Counted from the first letter of the stretch, positions 1-8,493 are shown. The stretch is 38,344 nucleotides of DNA from Pseudoflavonifractor intestinihominis (GCF_040096055.1 NZ_JBBMFK010000035.1:1-38344), one strand, 5' to 3'. Notes: generated by a model from the sequence alone, not told the origin. A program made the numbers and translations.

Positions 1-508
1 AGGACACCTCCATTGCTGGCTGATTTCATTCACGCCAGAGTCTGTAAACCAAAGTGCGAAAAATTCTTGACACTACCTGCCCGCATCCGCATTAGTCTAC
101 TCATAGCGGCAGGGCTGCAAAGGGGGCAGGACAGGAAGCTCCATAACCTATTCATCCATGGTATGATACGACCTACTCCGTCATCCCCCTTCTTTCTCCA
201 TTCAAACCTGCACCAACTCATCGCGGTGTAACCTTTAGGCTGCTTTTGCTCTGTACAACTGCGAAAAAAGCATTTTTTTGAAAAAGAAAATGTGCAAATG
301 ATCAGCCCGCAGATTGAACAATAAGATTTTAAAATAATTAGGGAAAAAGGCAGGAGAAACAGCGGAGAAAAGCGAACTTTTGAATATAAAATATTTGACG
401 CCAAACTTTTACGCGACAAAGTTCGGCCACGTATTCCGGCGGTGTGTGCCGCGTTTTGCGCATGCTAATGATGACTTGTCAATGTTGCAAACAATAATCC
501 GTTTTTTA
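1..508. other. gene-poor upstream region
   Basis: I see no supportable gene here. Short open frames exist on both strands, including one of about 129 codons on the minus strand, but none has a convincing ribosome-binding site or a recognisable domain. The right half (about 270-540) is AT-rich, unlike the GC-rich coding DNA around it, and probably serves as the upstream control region of the glycosidase gene. No tRNA, rRNA or transposase end was recognised. Confidence 0.5.
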
Positions 509-537
509 TAGCAATTATTTGTACAAAATGATATATT
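509..537 (+). promoter_or_regulatory. candidate promoter of the glycosidase gene
   Basis: An extended -10 (TG, one base, then TATATT at 532-537) has a poor -35 (TAGCAA at 509-514) at 17 bp. A start near 544 would give a 5' leader of about 150 nt that opens with the hairpin at 548-572. An alternative is TTGCAA at 485-490 with TATAGC at 507-512 (16 bp). The choice is uncertain. Confidence 0.35.
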
Positions 538-547
538 TTAAAAGAAA

Positions 548-572
548 TATCCGGCAAAAGTGCAGCCGGATA
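548..572 (+). repeat. 5' UTR hairpin upstream of the glycosidase
   Basis: Perfect 8-bp inverted repeat TATCCGGC (548-555) and GCCGGATA (565-572) with a 9-nt loop. There is no T-run, so it is not an intrinsic terminator. It may be a 5'-end stabilising stem or an operator; neither is shown. Confidence 0.45.
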
Positions 573-691
573 GACATACCGCGCTGTCGGCCGCAGGGGA
601 AGAGAGAAGGGAAGATCTGCGGCATGCATCCGGGATGAGCGGCGCCGGACGCCGGCGGGCGGTGTGGAATTTTGAGAGAGGTGAGCAATTG

Positions 692-3600
692 ATGAAAAAA
701 GCACTGTCAACACTCCTCGCGCTGTGCATGCTCCTGAGCCTGCTGCCGTCCGCAGCCTTTGCGGCTGAGGACAGCGGCCTCACCCAGACGGAAGCGGAAG
801 CTGCGGTGGCGGCCCTGAACGCCAAGGCCGGTTCCGACTTCTACTACGAGCTGGTGGACAACTATGCCGACTCGGACATCGGCTACCGCACGGAGGTGCG
901 CTGGTGGATGGCCGAGGGCGGCCACACCGACCAGACCCTGGAGGAAGAGGTCCAGGCCATGTATGACGCCGGTTTCCGGGGCGTCGAGCTGTGCCAGCTC
1001 AATGAGAGCAGCCTGGACGCCACGGTCTACGGCTACGGCTCCGAGCAGTGGAACCACGACTTCCACGTGGTGCTCAACAAGGCCCTGGATCTGGGCATGA
1101 CCGTGGGTATCACCTCCGGCACCAACTGGAACACCACCAACGTGCCCGGCCTGGACCCCAACGACCAGGCGGCCATGCAGGGCGTGTTTGCCACCTCCGA
1201 GCTGGTGGAGAGCGGCGCCTCCATCAGTGGCCCCGCGCCCCGTGAGGTGCTGGTGGCCGGTACCTTCGGCGCGCCCGACACCATGCAGCCTGTGAACGAC
1301 GTAAACACCTTTATCGGCGCCTACGCCTTCAAGGTGATCGGACCCGACACCCAGATGGCCCTGGGCGAAGAGGTGGAGATGACCCGTCTGGACTCTGCCA
1401 GCTGCATCGACCTGACCGGCAAGGTGACGGTGGACGCCGACGGCAAGGAGTGCCTGGACTGGACCGCGCCCGACGACGGGGACTACTATGTGTTCTTCTA
1501 CTGGCAGCAGGGCACCGCCCAGCAGTCCTCTCCCTCCGTGGAGCCCGCCTACTGTGTCAACTACTTTGACATCCGGGGCTTCGAGGCCTTCAAGGAGTAC
1601 TTCTCCGCCAACGTGCTCAACGACCCGGAACTCAACGAGAAGATCAAGAACGGCGACGTGCAGCTGTTCATGGACTCCCTGGAGATCAGCCGGGGCAACT
1701 GCGTCACCTACTGGACCGAGGACTTTGCCGACGAGTTCATGGCCCGGAAGGGGTATGACATCCGGCCCTATCTGTTCATGAACATCGGTCTGCCTGCCGA
1801 GTCCGAGCTGGCCCGCTGGTCCCCCCTGCCCGCTGAGTTCGGCACCTTCTGCGTGGAGACCGACGACCTGGGCACCAAGATCTTCAACGACCTACGGGAC
1901 GTGCAGACCGAGCTGTACATGGAGAACCTGCTGGAGCCCATGGAGGAGTGGCTCAACGAGTACAACATCTCCCTGCGGGCCCAGATCTCCTATGGCCGCT
2001 ACTTTGAGATCTCCGAGCCCACCATGGCGGTGGACTATCCCGAGGCCGAAAATCTGAACCAGCGCAACCAGGTGGACATCTACCGCCTGTGGACCGGCGC
2101 CGCCAAGCTGGAGAACAAGATCCTCTCCAGCGAGACCGGCGCCCTGGGCGGTATGGGCTACTCCTATGACCAGCAGCGCCACCTCCAGGAGGCCTATTCC
2201 CTCTATGCCGCCGGTTTCAGCCGCATCAACTGGCACGTGTGGACCTCCTCCTGGTCCCCTGAGAGCATCACCCAGACCTGGCCCGGCTTCCAGAGCCTGC
2301 CCTTTGGTCCCGCCTTCAACCCCAACTTCAACGTGCTGGGCACCCGTGAGCCCGAGTACGCCACCTACTGGGAGTTCAACCAGCACCTGGGCCGCATCCA
2401 GCAGCTGCTGCGGGAGGGCGTGTCCCGCACCGACGTGGGCATGCTGTACCTGAAGTACGACCAGCACGTTGCCGCCCAGTGCCTGGAGGAGGACGACATG
2501 TGGATGGAGCGCCACGACTACATGCTCTTCCCCTCCACCGAGCTGCAGGAGAACGGCTATACCTACGACTACTTCAGCCCCGCCTTCCTGGAGGATGACG
2601 CGGTCTCCTACAACGCCGAGACCGGTACCCTGGAGCAGGCCGGCTACAAGGCCCTGGTGCTCTGGCAGAACTGGCTGACCGTGGAAGGGGCCCAGGACGT
2701 GCTGGACCTGGCCAAGCAGGGCATGAAGATCGTTGTGGTGGACGGCGCCGCCGTGGAGACCCCCTACAACGACGGCCGGGACGATGAGCTGGCTCAGATC
2801 ATGACCCAGCTCAAGAGCCTGAAGAATGTGGCCACCGCCGCCACTGCCGACGACGTGATGGAGGCCCTGGAGTCCCTGGGTGTGGAGCCCTACGCCGGCT
2901 TTGCCGAGGAGAACCTCCAGCTCCTGACCCAGGTCCGCCAGGACGGCGACGACATGTACATGTACGTCTACAACTACTGCGACGGCTCTCTCCACGACGG
3001 AGACGACCCCGACCATGGCACCAACGCCAAGGTGGACGTGGCTGTGGACGGCACCTTCCTGCCCTACCAGATCGATGCCTGGACCGGCGAGGTAACCCAG
3101 CTGAGCCAGTACCGCCATGAGGACGGCAAGACCATCATCACTGTGGACCTGGACTACGGCAATGTGGCTCTGTACGCCTTTGAGGCCGTAGACAGCGAAG
3201 ACGTGCACGTGGTCTCCGCCGACCAGGCCGACGCCCTCTTCACCGACACCGACGGCTCCATCATTCTGCGCGCCACCGAGAGCGGTACCTACACCGCCAC
3301 ATTGAACGATGGCACTGCCTACACCAACACTCTGGCTGTGGCCGCCCCCTATGACATCACCGGCTGGGATCTGACCGTGGAGGCGTGGAGCGCCAGCGAC
3401 GAGAAGCTGACCCGCACTGACACCTACACTGACAGCAAGGGCAACACCAGCGTGGAATACACCTACGACACCGTCAAGACGGACACCACCGTCCATCTGG
3501 ACAAGCTGACCACCTGGGACAAGATCCCTGAAATCGGCCAGGGAGCCTCCGGCACCGGACACTACACCGCCCAGTTCAACTGGGACGGCCAGGCGGACGG

Positions 3601-4294
3601 CGCATACCTGGACTTCGGCAGCATGGTCAATAGTATGAAGGTCTACATCAACGGCAAGCAGACCACGGATCTGAACATGAACCAGCCTGTGCTGGACATC
3701 ACCGAGTATCTGGTGCCCGGCGTAAACACCATTGAGATGGACTACTACTCCAACCTGGCCAACGAGCTGCTGGAGACCGGTGTGCTCACCGAGGGCACCA
3801 CCTCCTGGGCTGGCTACGACATCGAGTACCGCAGCTACGGGCCCACTCAGGCGGTTATTATCCCCTATGCTCAGGTGGACATCAGCGAGGAAGTGTCCCT
3901 CTACTTCACCGACGTGGGCAAGGACAGCCCCTATGTGGACGCCGTGGCCGCGCTGACACAGGACGGCGTCATCAAGGGCGTGGGCCAGACCCAGTTCCGG
4001 CCCGACGCCGCCATCACTGTGGCCGAGCTGGCCACCTTCCTGGGCCGTATGGCCGGCGTGACGGTGGATAACAGTGCGGCTGCCGCCGGGCTGGCCGCGG
4101 ACGGCTGGTCCGCCGGCTATGTGGCCTGGGCCAGAGAGCAGGGCTTTGTGGACAGCCAGGCGCAGTACGCCGCCCTGACCGCCGAGCAGGTCAACGCCGC
4201 GCTCTCCGCCTTCTGCGCCTCCCGGGGTGTTGCGGCCGTCACCGCTAAGAGCGCCTCCCGAGGCGACGTGGTAGTGGCACTGGGCACGCTTTAA
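692..4294 (+). CDS. secreted GH106-like glycoside hydrolase with SLH anchor
   Basis: A 1200-residue exported protein. The ATG at 692 is chosen because it begins a clear signal peptide (Lys-Lys, hydrophobic core, AFA cleavage near residue 23) and follows a GAGAGGTGAG site; an in-frame start upstream would bury it. Residues about 65-170 carry the pattern RWW..GG, a relay of acidic residues and DAGFRGVEL, with TSGTNWN later. This resembles the N-terminal barrel of the GH106 alpha-L-rhamnosidase group. Around 950-1040 is a jelly-roll-like sugar-binding module (YINGK, then LVPGVNTIE). Residues about 1071-1123 form one SLH domain, followed by a degenerate second repeat to the end, so attachment to the cell wall is likely. 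Likely role: cleaving deoxy-sugar residues from plant or host glycans. Substrate specificity is inference. The gene is monocistronic with its own terminator. Confidence 0.8.
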   Translation: MKKALSTLLALCMLLSLLPSAAFAAEDSGLTQTEAEAAVAALNAKAGSDFYYELVDNYADSDIGYRTEVRWWMAEGGHTDQTLEEEVQAMYDAGFRGVELCQLNESSLDATVYGYGSEQWNHDFHVVLNKALDLGMTVGITSGTNWNTTNVPGLDPNDQAAMQGVFATSELVESGASISGPAPREVLVAGTFGAPDTMQPVNDVNTFIGAYAFKVIGPDTQMALGEEVEMTRLDSASCIDLTGKVTVDADGKECLDWTAPDDGDYYVFFYWQQGTAQQSSPSVEPAYCVNYFDIRGFEAFKEYFSANVLNDPELNEKIKNGDVQLFMDSLEISRGNCVTYWTEDFADEFMARKGYDIRPYLFMNIGLPAESELARWSPLPAEFGTFCVETDDLGTKIFNDLRDVQTELYMENLLEPMEEWLNEYNISLRAQISYGRYFEISEPTMAVDYPEAENLNQRNQVDIYRLWTGAAKLENKILSSETGALGGMGYSYDQQRHLQEAYSLYAAGFSRINWHVWTSSWSPESITQTWPGFQSLPFGPAFNPNFNVLGTREPEYATYWEFNQHLGRIQQLLREGVSRTDVGMLYLKYDQHVAAQCLEEDDMWMERHDYMLFPSTELQENGYTYDYFSPAFLEDDAVSYNAETGTLEQAGYKALVLWQNWLTVEGAQDVLDLAKQGMKIVVVDGAAVETPYNDGRDDELAQIMTQLKSLKNVATAATADDVMEALESLGVEPYAGFAEENLQLLTQVRQDGDDMYMYVYNYCDGSLHDGDDPDHGTNAKVDVAVDGTFLPYQIDAWTGEVTQLSQYRHEDGKTIITVDLDYGNVALYAFEAVDSEDVHVVSADQADALFTDTDGSIILRATESGTYTATLNDGTAYTNTLAVAAPYDITGWDLTVEAWSASDEKLTRTDTYTDSKGNTSVEYTYDTVKTDTTVHLDKLTTWDKIPEIGQGASGTGHYTAQFNWDGQADGAYLDFGSMVNSMKVYINGKQTTDLNMNQPVLDITEYLVPGVNTIEMDYYSNLANELLETGVLTEGTTSWAGYDIEYRSYGPTQAVIIPYAQVDISEEVSLYFTDVGKDSPYVDAVAALTQDGVIKGVGQTQFRPDAAITVAELATFLGRMAGVTVDNSAAAAGLAADGWSAGYVAWAREQGFVDSQAQYAALTAEQVNAALSAFCASRGVAAVTAKSASRGDVVVALGTL

Positions 4295-4318
4295 AGCTAA
4301 ATTCACTCTATAAGGTAA

Positions 4319-4357
4319 GGTACCCGCGGCGGAAATTCTGCCGCGGGTGCCTTTTTA
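4319..4357 (+). terminator. Rho-independent terminator of the glycosidase gene
   Basis: Stem ACCCGCGGC (4322-4330) pairs perfectly with GCCGCGGGT (4340-4348). It can be extended at the base by GG/CC and is followed by a CTTTTTAT run. It lies 25 nt after the stop codon. Confidence 0.9.
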
Positions 4358-4443
4358 TATTTGCCTTGATTGCAGGCGGCGATGGATATACCCTCAATGG
4401 CCGTTTTCAAGCATTTTATTACCCTTAACGTAACTTTTCCGGT

Positions 4444-4473
4444 CTGACGGCAAACACACGTACATACTATAAT
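4444..4473 (+). promoter_or_regulatory. promoter of the amidotransferase-like gene
   Basis: A -35 CTGACG (4444-4449) and a perfect -10 TATAAT (4468-4473) are separated by 18 bp. Transcription would start near 4480, about 50 nt ahead of the ATG at 4533. Confidence 0.65.
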
Positions 4474-4532
4474 CATGAAACCCAGAGAGCAGCCGCTCTC
4501 CGGGCTATCTCTTTATCTGGAGGTTATTGATC

Positions 4533-5444
4533 ATGAATGTACTGCTGGTAGCACCGATGGAGCCGCCCAGACGGGTGGAGATCGAAAACTCACTGGAGAG
4601 CATGCAGGCCGTGGCCGCAGAGAGCGAGGCCCAGGGCACCGATGCGGCGGGTATCGCCTACAACTCCGGCGACCGGTTCCGGCTCTACAAGCGGCCCGGT
4701 CCCGCTCGCAAATGCAGCTTCCGCATCCCGGATGATGCAAGGGTCGTTATGGGGCATAGCCGTATGACGACTCAGGGTAAGGCCAAATATAACAGAAACA
4801 ACCACCCCTTTGCCGGGAAGGTGCCCGGAACGCGGTTTGCGCTGGCCCACAACGGCGTGCTCTACAACGACCATATTCTGCGTGCGGAGAAGCACCTGCC
4901 TCACACCGGAATCCAGACGGACAGCTATGTGGCAGTCCAGCTCATTGGACAGCAGAGAGCTCTCACACCGGACAGTCTGAAGTACATGGCTGAGTCGGTG
5001 GAGGGCTCTTTTGTCTTTACCGTGCTGGATGATAAGGACACGCTCACCTTCGTCAAGGGGGACAACCCCCTCTGCCTGCTCTATTTCCCCGGCCTGGACC
5101 TCTATGTGTACGCCTCCACGGTGGAAATCCTGCGGAAGGCGCTGAGCCGCACCTGGCTGGGCGGAATGTTTTCCACAGAGATGGTGGTGGACGGTGGAGA
5201 AATTCTGACCATCCGGGCGGATGGGAGCCGCCGGACAGACCGGTTCCGGCAGCAGGAGTCCTGGCTCTTCTATGGGCGGTATTACCCAACCGTCCGGCGC
5301 AGCACTCAGTCCCGCTATCTCCGGACGCTGAAGAGTGTGGCCTCCGCCTTCGGGTACAGCCCGGCCCACATTGACGCCATGCTGGAGGAAGGCTGGACCA
5401 CCGACGAAATCGAGGAGGCTCTCTATGAGACTGGAGTTCTCTGA
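4533..5444 (+). CDS. class II glutamine amidotransferase-like protein without catalytic Cys
   Basis: 303 residues. The ATG at 4533 sits 9 nt after TGGAGG; a TTG at 4527 would be too close to that site. The body matches the N-terminal nucleophile (class II) glutaminase fold as in the GlmS or PurF amidotransferase domain: GTDAAGIAY (35-43), GHSRMTTQG (74-82), NNHPF (89-93), HNGVLYN (106-112) and TDS (129-131). The family needs Cys at position 2, exposed after Met removal, as the glutamine-attacking nucleophile. Here residue 2 is Asn and the usual Cys-Gly start is absent, and no other frame near the start supplies it. The protein is therefore probably a non-hydrolysing homologue or a decayed gene. 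Similar stand-alone genes occur in clostridial integrative elements with unknown role. Its last codons overlap a downstream start at 5425. Confidence 0.75.
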   Translation: MNVLLVAPMEPPRRVEIENSLESMQAVAAESEAQGTDAAGIAYNSGDRFRLYKRPGPARKCSFRIPDDARVVMGHSRMTTQGKAKYNRNNHPFAGKVPGTRFALAHNGVLYNDHILRAEKHLPHTGIQTDSYVAVQLIGQQRALTPDSLKYMAESVEGSFVFTVLDDKDTLTFVKGDNPLCLLYFPGLDLYVYASTVEILRKALSRTWLGGMFSTEMVVDGGEILTIRADGSRRTDRFRQQESWLFYGRYYPTVRRSTQSRYLRTLKSVASAFGYSPAHIDAMLEEGWTTDEIEEALYETGVL

Positions 5445-5499
5445 CGTCCGGGCTGTCCCGGCTGCTGGCGGTGATGAGCAGCCACCATCGGAGCGGTAA
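5425..5499 (+). pseudogene. truncated 5' end of an element gene
   Basis: A 24-codon frame starts with ATG inside the end of the amidotransferase gene, 6 nt after a strong GAGGAGG site. It overlaps that gene by 20 nt, as co-translated operon genes do. It stops at TAA (5497-5499). The good translation signal and very short length suggest the preserved start of a gene whose body was lost or rearranged. Product not recognised. Confidence 0.4.
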
Positions 5500-6399
5500 G
5501 TCAATTCCGGGATCAGGTGGTACTGGTGGATGACTTGGCAAAAAGCGCCGCTTCGTCTGACATGCGTGCCCGTCTGGACCTGATTGCCGACGTGCTCCGT
5601 TTTGCCTCCAATGATACGGATCGGGTGCGCTTATCCCCACATAGGAAGCTGGAAGAGCGGTTTTGTCAAGGCGGCTTGGTATTTACGGGCGAATTCCAGC
5701 TCCATAATCCCTCTGACGTGACACGCCTTACCACAGTCGAAATCCGTCAGCCTATGCAGGGTGGAAACACTGGCGACCGTATATTGGCTGCTACCGCTTT
5801 TCACTATTTGATCCTATGGCTCCTTCCGCGACTGGATGAAGAATTGGAGTCACTTCGCAAAAAAACTGGATGATATCTCTTTTGGGACCAATATCCGCCT
5901 GCGAAAAAACCGCGTCTTGCTCCTCTGGTCAATCCGGCTCTTCTATCAGTTCGCTGCTGATACGAGGGCGGTAACGGAGCAGTATGTGCATCAGGCAATG
6001 GTGCATGCGGAAAAAATCTTGAATGACATTCTGGAGCAGCAATCATGCAAGACTAACCAGTCCACATGCCAATCCCCGCGAGGAAATCTCTGCTGGTACA
6101 TTTTCTGTGCCTACAGGGAAAATGAATTCCACATCGTTTCCCGCAAGGATATCCATTCTGACGCGGACTGCGTGGTGGAAAATGGTGCTCTTTGTATTCG
6201 GACAGACACACTGCTAGCGTATTTGCGTAGCGCAACGCCTTACCGGGATCTAAGTAAAACCACGATGAACCGTTGCCTGCACGAAGAAGGCGTGCTGACA
6301 CAACACTGCGAAAGCCGCGCGGCCACAAAGAAAATCAAAGGCCAGCGCTACCTGGAACTGAACCTTGCAAGGCTTAAAGCGGCTTCACTGTCCTACTGA
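5478..6399 (+). pseudogene. frameshifted remnant of an element replication/ATPase-type gene
   Basis: An open frame without a start runs from 5478 to a TGA at 5871-5873. It continues in the +1 frame to 6399. The two pieces join exactly at an A7 run (about 5859-5865): the first frame reads Leu-Arg-Lys-Lys then Thr-Gly-stop, while removing one A reads Leu-Arg-Lys-Lys-Leu-Asp-Asp and continues for about 180 codons. The N-terminal piece has VVLVDDLAKS followed by an arginine-rich helix, resembling the region after Walker B in DUF927 or primase-helicase-like proteins of mobile elements; this assignment is tentative. The C-terminal piece has no recognised domain. The gene lacks its 5' part and is frameshifted, so it is called a pseudogene. 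Confidence 0.6.
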
Positions 6400-6476
6400 C
6401 AACTGCAGCGGCAGGTATAATGGCCGGCAATTTCGCATAGCTATCTTCTGCTAAGAGGATGGAGGTGGCCTATGCC

Positions 6477-6653
6477 ATGAGAACACGGAAACTGACCTAT
6501 GTCTTCCACAACCCCAACACGGAGGAGGCCACCGCTAACTTCCTCGTCAAACTCTTTACAGAGGTAAATCAGCCAAAGCTAGAGGCGGCGATACGCCGAC
6601 TCCAGGAGCAACGTCAGCCGTCAGAAGTTCTTCTGCCTGATGACAATACATAA
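6477..6653 (+). CDS. small element-associated hypothetical protein
   Basis: 58 residues. The ATG at 6477 is preferred because GGAGGT lies about 10 nt upstream; the in-frame ATG at 6459 overlaps that site. The N-terminus is basic (RTRKLTYVFHNPN), followed by a predicted helical stretch rich in Leu, Glu and Arg. I recall similar small proteins upstream of recombinase genes in clostridial elements, but no function is known to me. It ends 54 nt before a strong terminator, so it is not in the same transcript as the recombinase. Confidence 0.55.
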   Translation: MRTRKLTYVFHNPNTEEATANFLVKLFTEVNQPKLEAAIRRLQEQRQPSEVLLPDDNT

Positions 6654-6707
6654 GGGCTCCGATGGCAGTCTAGCTGCAGCCAGCAGAACCGTGTGAAGCC
6701 AAGTTAG

Positions 6708-6744
6708 ACCACTAGTTCCACAACATACGGAACTAGTGGTTTTT
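6708..6744 (+). terminator. Rho-independent terminator before the recombinase
   Basis: Perfect 12-bp stem ACCACTAGTTCC (6708-6719) with GGAACTAGTGGT (6729-6740), a 9-nt loop and a following T5 run. It isolates the recombinase gene from upstream transcription. Confidence 0.9.
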
Positions 6745-6765
6745 CCTGTGCTGCGAACAGCTACC

Positions 6766-6774
6766 TGATACAAT
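6766..6774 (+). promoter_or_regulatory. extended -10 element for the recombinase
   Basis: TG, one base, then TACAAT (6769-6774), matching an extended -10; no convincing -35. It lies 41 nt before the recombinase ATG and directly after a terminator, which makes a promoter here likely. Confidence 0.45.
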
Positions 6775-6815
6775 ATAGTCAACACAGAGTGGTATTATTT
6801 AACTGAGAGGTTTTT

Positions 6816-8363
6816 ATGAATATCGCCGCTTACTGCCGTGTCTCAACGGATAAGGAAGATCAGCTCAACAGTCTGGATGCGCAGAAAGAGTTTTTTTCCC
6901 AATATACACAACGCACAGGGGATAACCTCGTGCGGCTGTATGCCGATGAAGGTATTTCCGGCACCAAAATCAAGAACCGCAAAGAGTTCCTGAGGATGAT
7001 GGCAGACGCGGAGCACGGTCTCTTTGATATGTTGGTAGTCAAGGACATCTCCCGCTTTGCTCGAAACACAGTTGACTTCTTGCAGAATGTCCGCAAGCTG
7101 AAAGTATTGGGCATCGAAACCCAGTTTCTCACCGCCAACATGACCAGCATGGGCAACAGTGAATTTGTACTGACCATCTTCGGTGCGCTGGCGCAGGAGG
7201 AGAGCGCCAACACCTCCAAGCGAGTGAAATTCGGCAAGAAAATGAACGCGGAGAAGGGGCGTGTGCCCAACATCGTCTATGGCTATGACAAGACCATCGG
7301 CGACTACTTCAACCTGACCATTAACGAAGAAGAAGCCGCCGTTGTCCGCCAAATTTACCAGTGGTACATCCAGGACGGGTACGGTGCAGCGAAAATTTCC
7401 AATTTTCTCAATGAGCGGTGCCTTAAAACCAAGCGGAACTGTCGTTGGAGCCAGAATGGAGTGTGCCGTATCCTCACCAACGAGCTTTACACCGGAAAAA
7501 TTATCAATGGCAAGCAGGAGGTCACGGATTTTCTCACCGGCCAGCGGGTCGACAAGGATGAAACAGACTGGATGGTAGTGGACCGGCCGGATCTTCGTAT
7601 TATCGATCCGGAAACCTTTGAGCAGGCCCAGCAAATCATGCGGTCCCGTGGACAGGCATTCAAGGTGGACAAGGAGCGGCAGAGCAACAAATACCTGTTC
7701 TCTACTCTTATCAAGTGCAAGGAGTGCGGCTGGTCCTTCCGGCGCACCGTCCGCACCTATAAGAATACCTATGTCCGGTGGGTTTGCTCCGGGCATAACG
7801 GCAAGGGGGCGGACAACTGCCCCAATGCTGTGACAGTGGACGAGGAGGAACTGATTGAGGTTTTGCAGGAATACTTCGCTGGGGTGCTTAAAGCAAAGAA
7901 AAATGTCATCCGCTATGTCACCCATGAGTTCCAACGGGTCTACAAGGCAAAGGATGAAAATCTAAACTACGAGAAGGAACTGACTGCCCAGCTTGCCAAG
8001 CTGCAAAAGACCCGCCAGAAATACATGGATATGTATGCTGACGATCTAATCAGCCGGGAGGAGCTGAATGATAAAATCGGCGGAATGCGGAAGGAGATTG
8101 AGCGGCTGGAAAACGAGCTGAAGATGGTATCTTATCACCTCACCAAAGGTGAGCAGCTGGAAACCATTCTGAACCAGACCTTCAAGGAGATTGAGGACAT
8201 CGCCGATGTGCGGCAGATGACCAACGCCCAGCTCAAGCGGATTATCCAGAAGATTGAGGTGGACAAGGACGGGAATGTGGACATTTATCTGCGCCTATTC
8301 GGTGATTTGGGCTTGGATGAAACCGTTCTAATTCGTCACGACGAAACACAAAGACCTGTCTGA
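6816..8363 (+). CDS. large serine recombinase (site-specific integrase)
   Basis: 515 residues, typical of TnpX-like or phage-type large serine integrases. It catalyses integration or excision through a phosphoserine-DNA link. The resolvase domain spans about 1-145 with YCRVST at the start, catalytic Ser10, and the nearby DEGISGT and ISRFARN motifs. A Recombinase domain spans about 160-265. A zinc ribbon has Cys-x2-Cys (CKECG) and a later Cys-x8-Cys near residues 300-340. A long coiled coil follows at about 370-450, as in integrases that control directionality. No frameshift or stop is seen, so it may still be active although its element has decayed. The ATG at 6816 follows GAGAGG at a short spacing. 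Attachment sites could not be placed. Confidence 0.93.
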   Translation: MNIAAYCRVSTDKEDQLNSLDAQKEFFSQYTQRTGDNLVRLYADEGISGTKIKNRKEFLRMMADAEHGLFDMLVVKDISRFARNTVDFLQNVRKLKVLGIETQFLTANMTSMGNSEFVLTIFGALAQEESANTSKRVKFGKKMNAEKGRVPNIVYGYDKTIGDYFNLTINEEEAAVVRQIYQWYIQDGYGAAKISNFLNERCLKTKRNCRWSQNGVCRILTNELYTGKIINGKQEVTDFLTGQRVDKDETDWMVVDRPDLRIIDPETFEQAQQIMRSRGQAFKVDKERQSNKYLFSTLIKCKECGWSFRRTVRTYKNTYVRWVCSGHNGKGADNCPNAVTVDEEELIEVLQEYFAGVLKAKKNVIRYVTHEFQRVYKAKDENLNYEKELTAQLAKLQKTRQKYMDMYADDLISREELNDKIGGMRKEIERLENELKMVSYHLTKGEQLETILNQTFKEIEDIADVRQMTNAQLKRIIQKIEVDKDGNVDIYLRLFGDLGLDETVLIRHDETQRPV

Positions 8364-8484
8364 ACGCCTTCCCGCATTCAACCGTCCGCTGTACGAGCAG
8401 GCCAAGCAGATTCTGGAGGAGAACAAGGCGGAGCGGCATATCCGGGGCGGGATCGCCACCAGGAGAAAATATAAGGGCGCGTAA
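8332..8484 (+). pseudogene. orphan C-terminal fragment of an element gene
   Basis: A 50-codon open stretch begins right after a TAA (8329-8331), in a different frame from the recombinase, overlapping its last codons and ending at TAA 8482-8484. It has no start codon or ribosome-binding site. The reading is protein-like (LSERLPAFNRP, then QAKQILEENKAERHIRGG) and looks like the charged tail of a longer mobile-element protein. Presumably it was left when a deletion joined the recombinase to the end of another gene. Product not recognised. Confidence 0.4.
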
Positions 8485-8493
8485 ATTTCCAGG

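Larger units (their letters stand above)
4440..8484 (+). mobile_element. decayed integrative element (ICE/IME remnant)
   Basis: This block lies between the glycosidase terminator and the aromatic operon terminator, with all genes on the + strand. It contains a large serine recombinase, an amidotransferase-like gene of the kind often carried by clostridial conjugative elements, truncated and frameshifted genes, and an orphan gene tail abutting the recombinase stop. Base composition is visibly less GC-rich than in the flanking genes. No relaxase, coupling protein or VirB4 gene remains, so the unit appears unable to transfer. The exact ends were not found: I could not identify a direct repeat corresponding to att sites. 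The boundaries given are the outermost element-like sequences. Confidence 0.6.

Noticed and set aside
30..419. Minus-strand 129-codon frame near the left end
   Set aside because: Mixed Cys/Ser/Leu composition without domain, weak start context and no neighbours; not supportable as a gene.
1892..4306. Minus-strand open frame of about 800 codons opposite the glycosidase
   Set aside because: High GC third positions in the sense gene create long antisense frames. It has a Gly/Val/His-rich composition, no ribosome-binding site and no domain.
5855..5870. Programmed ribosomal frameshifting at A7
   Set aside because: The restoring shift is +1, not the -1 typical for A-AAA-AAA sites. No stimulatory structure was seen, and the gene also lacks its 5' end.
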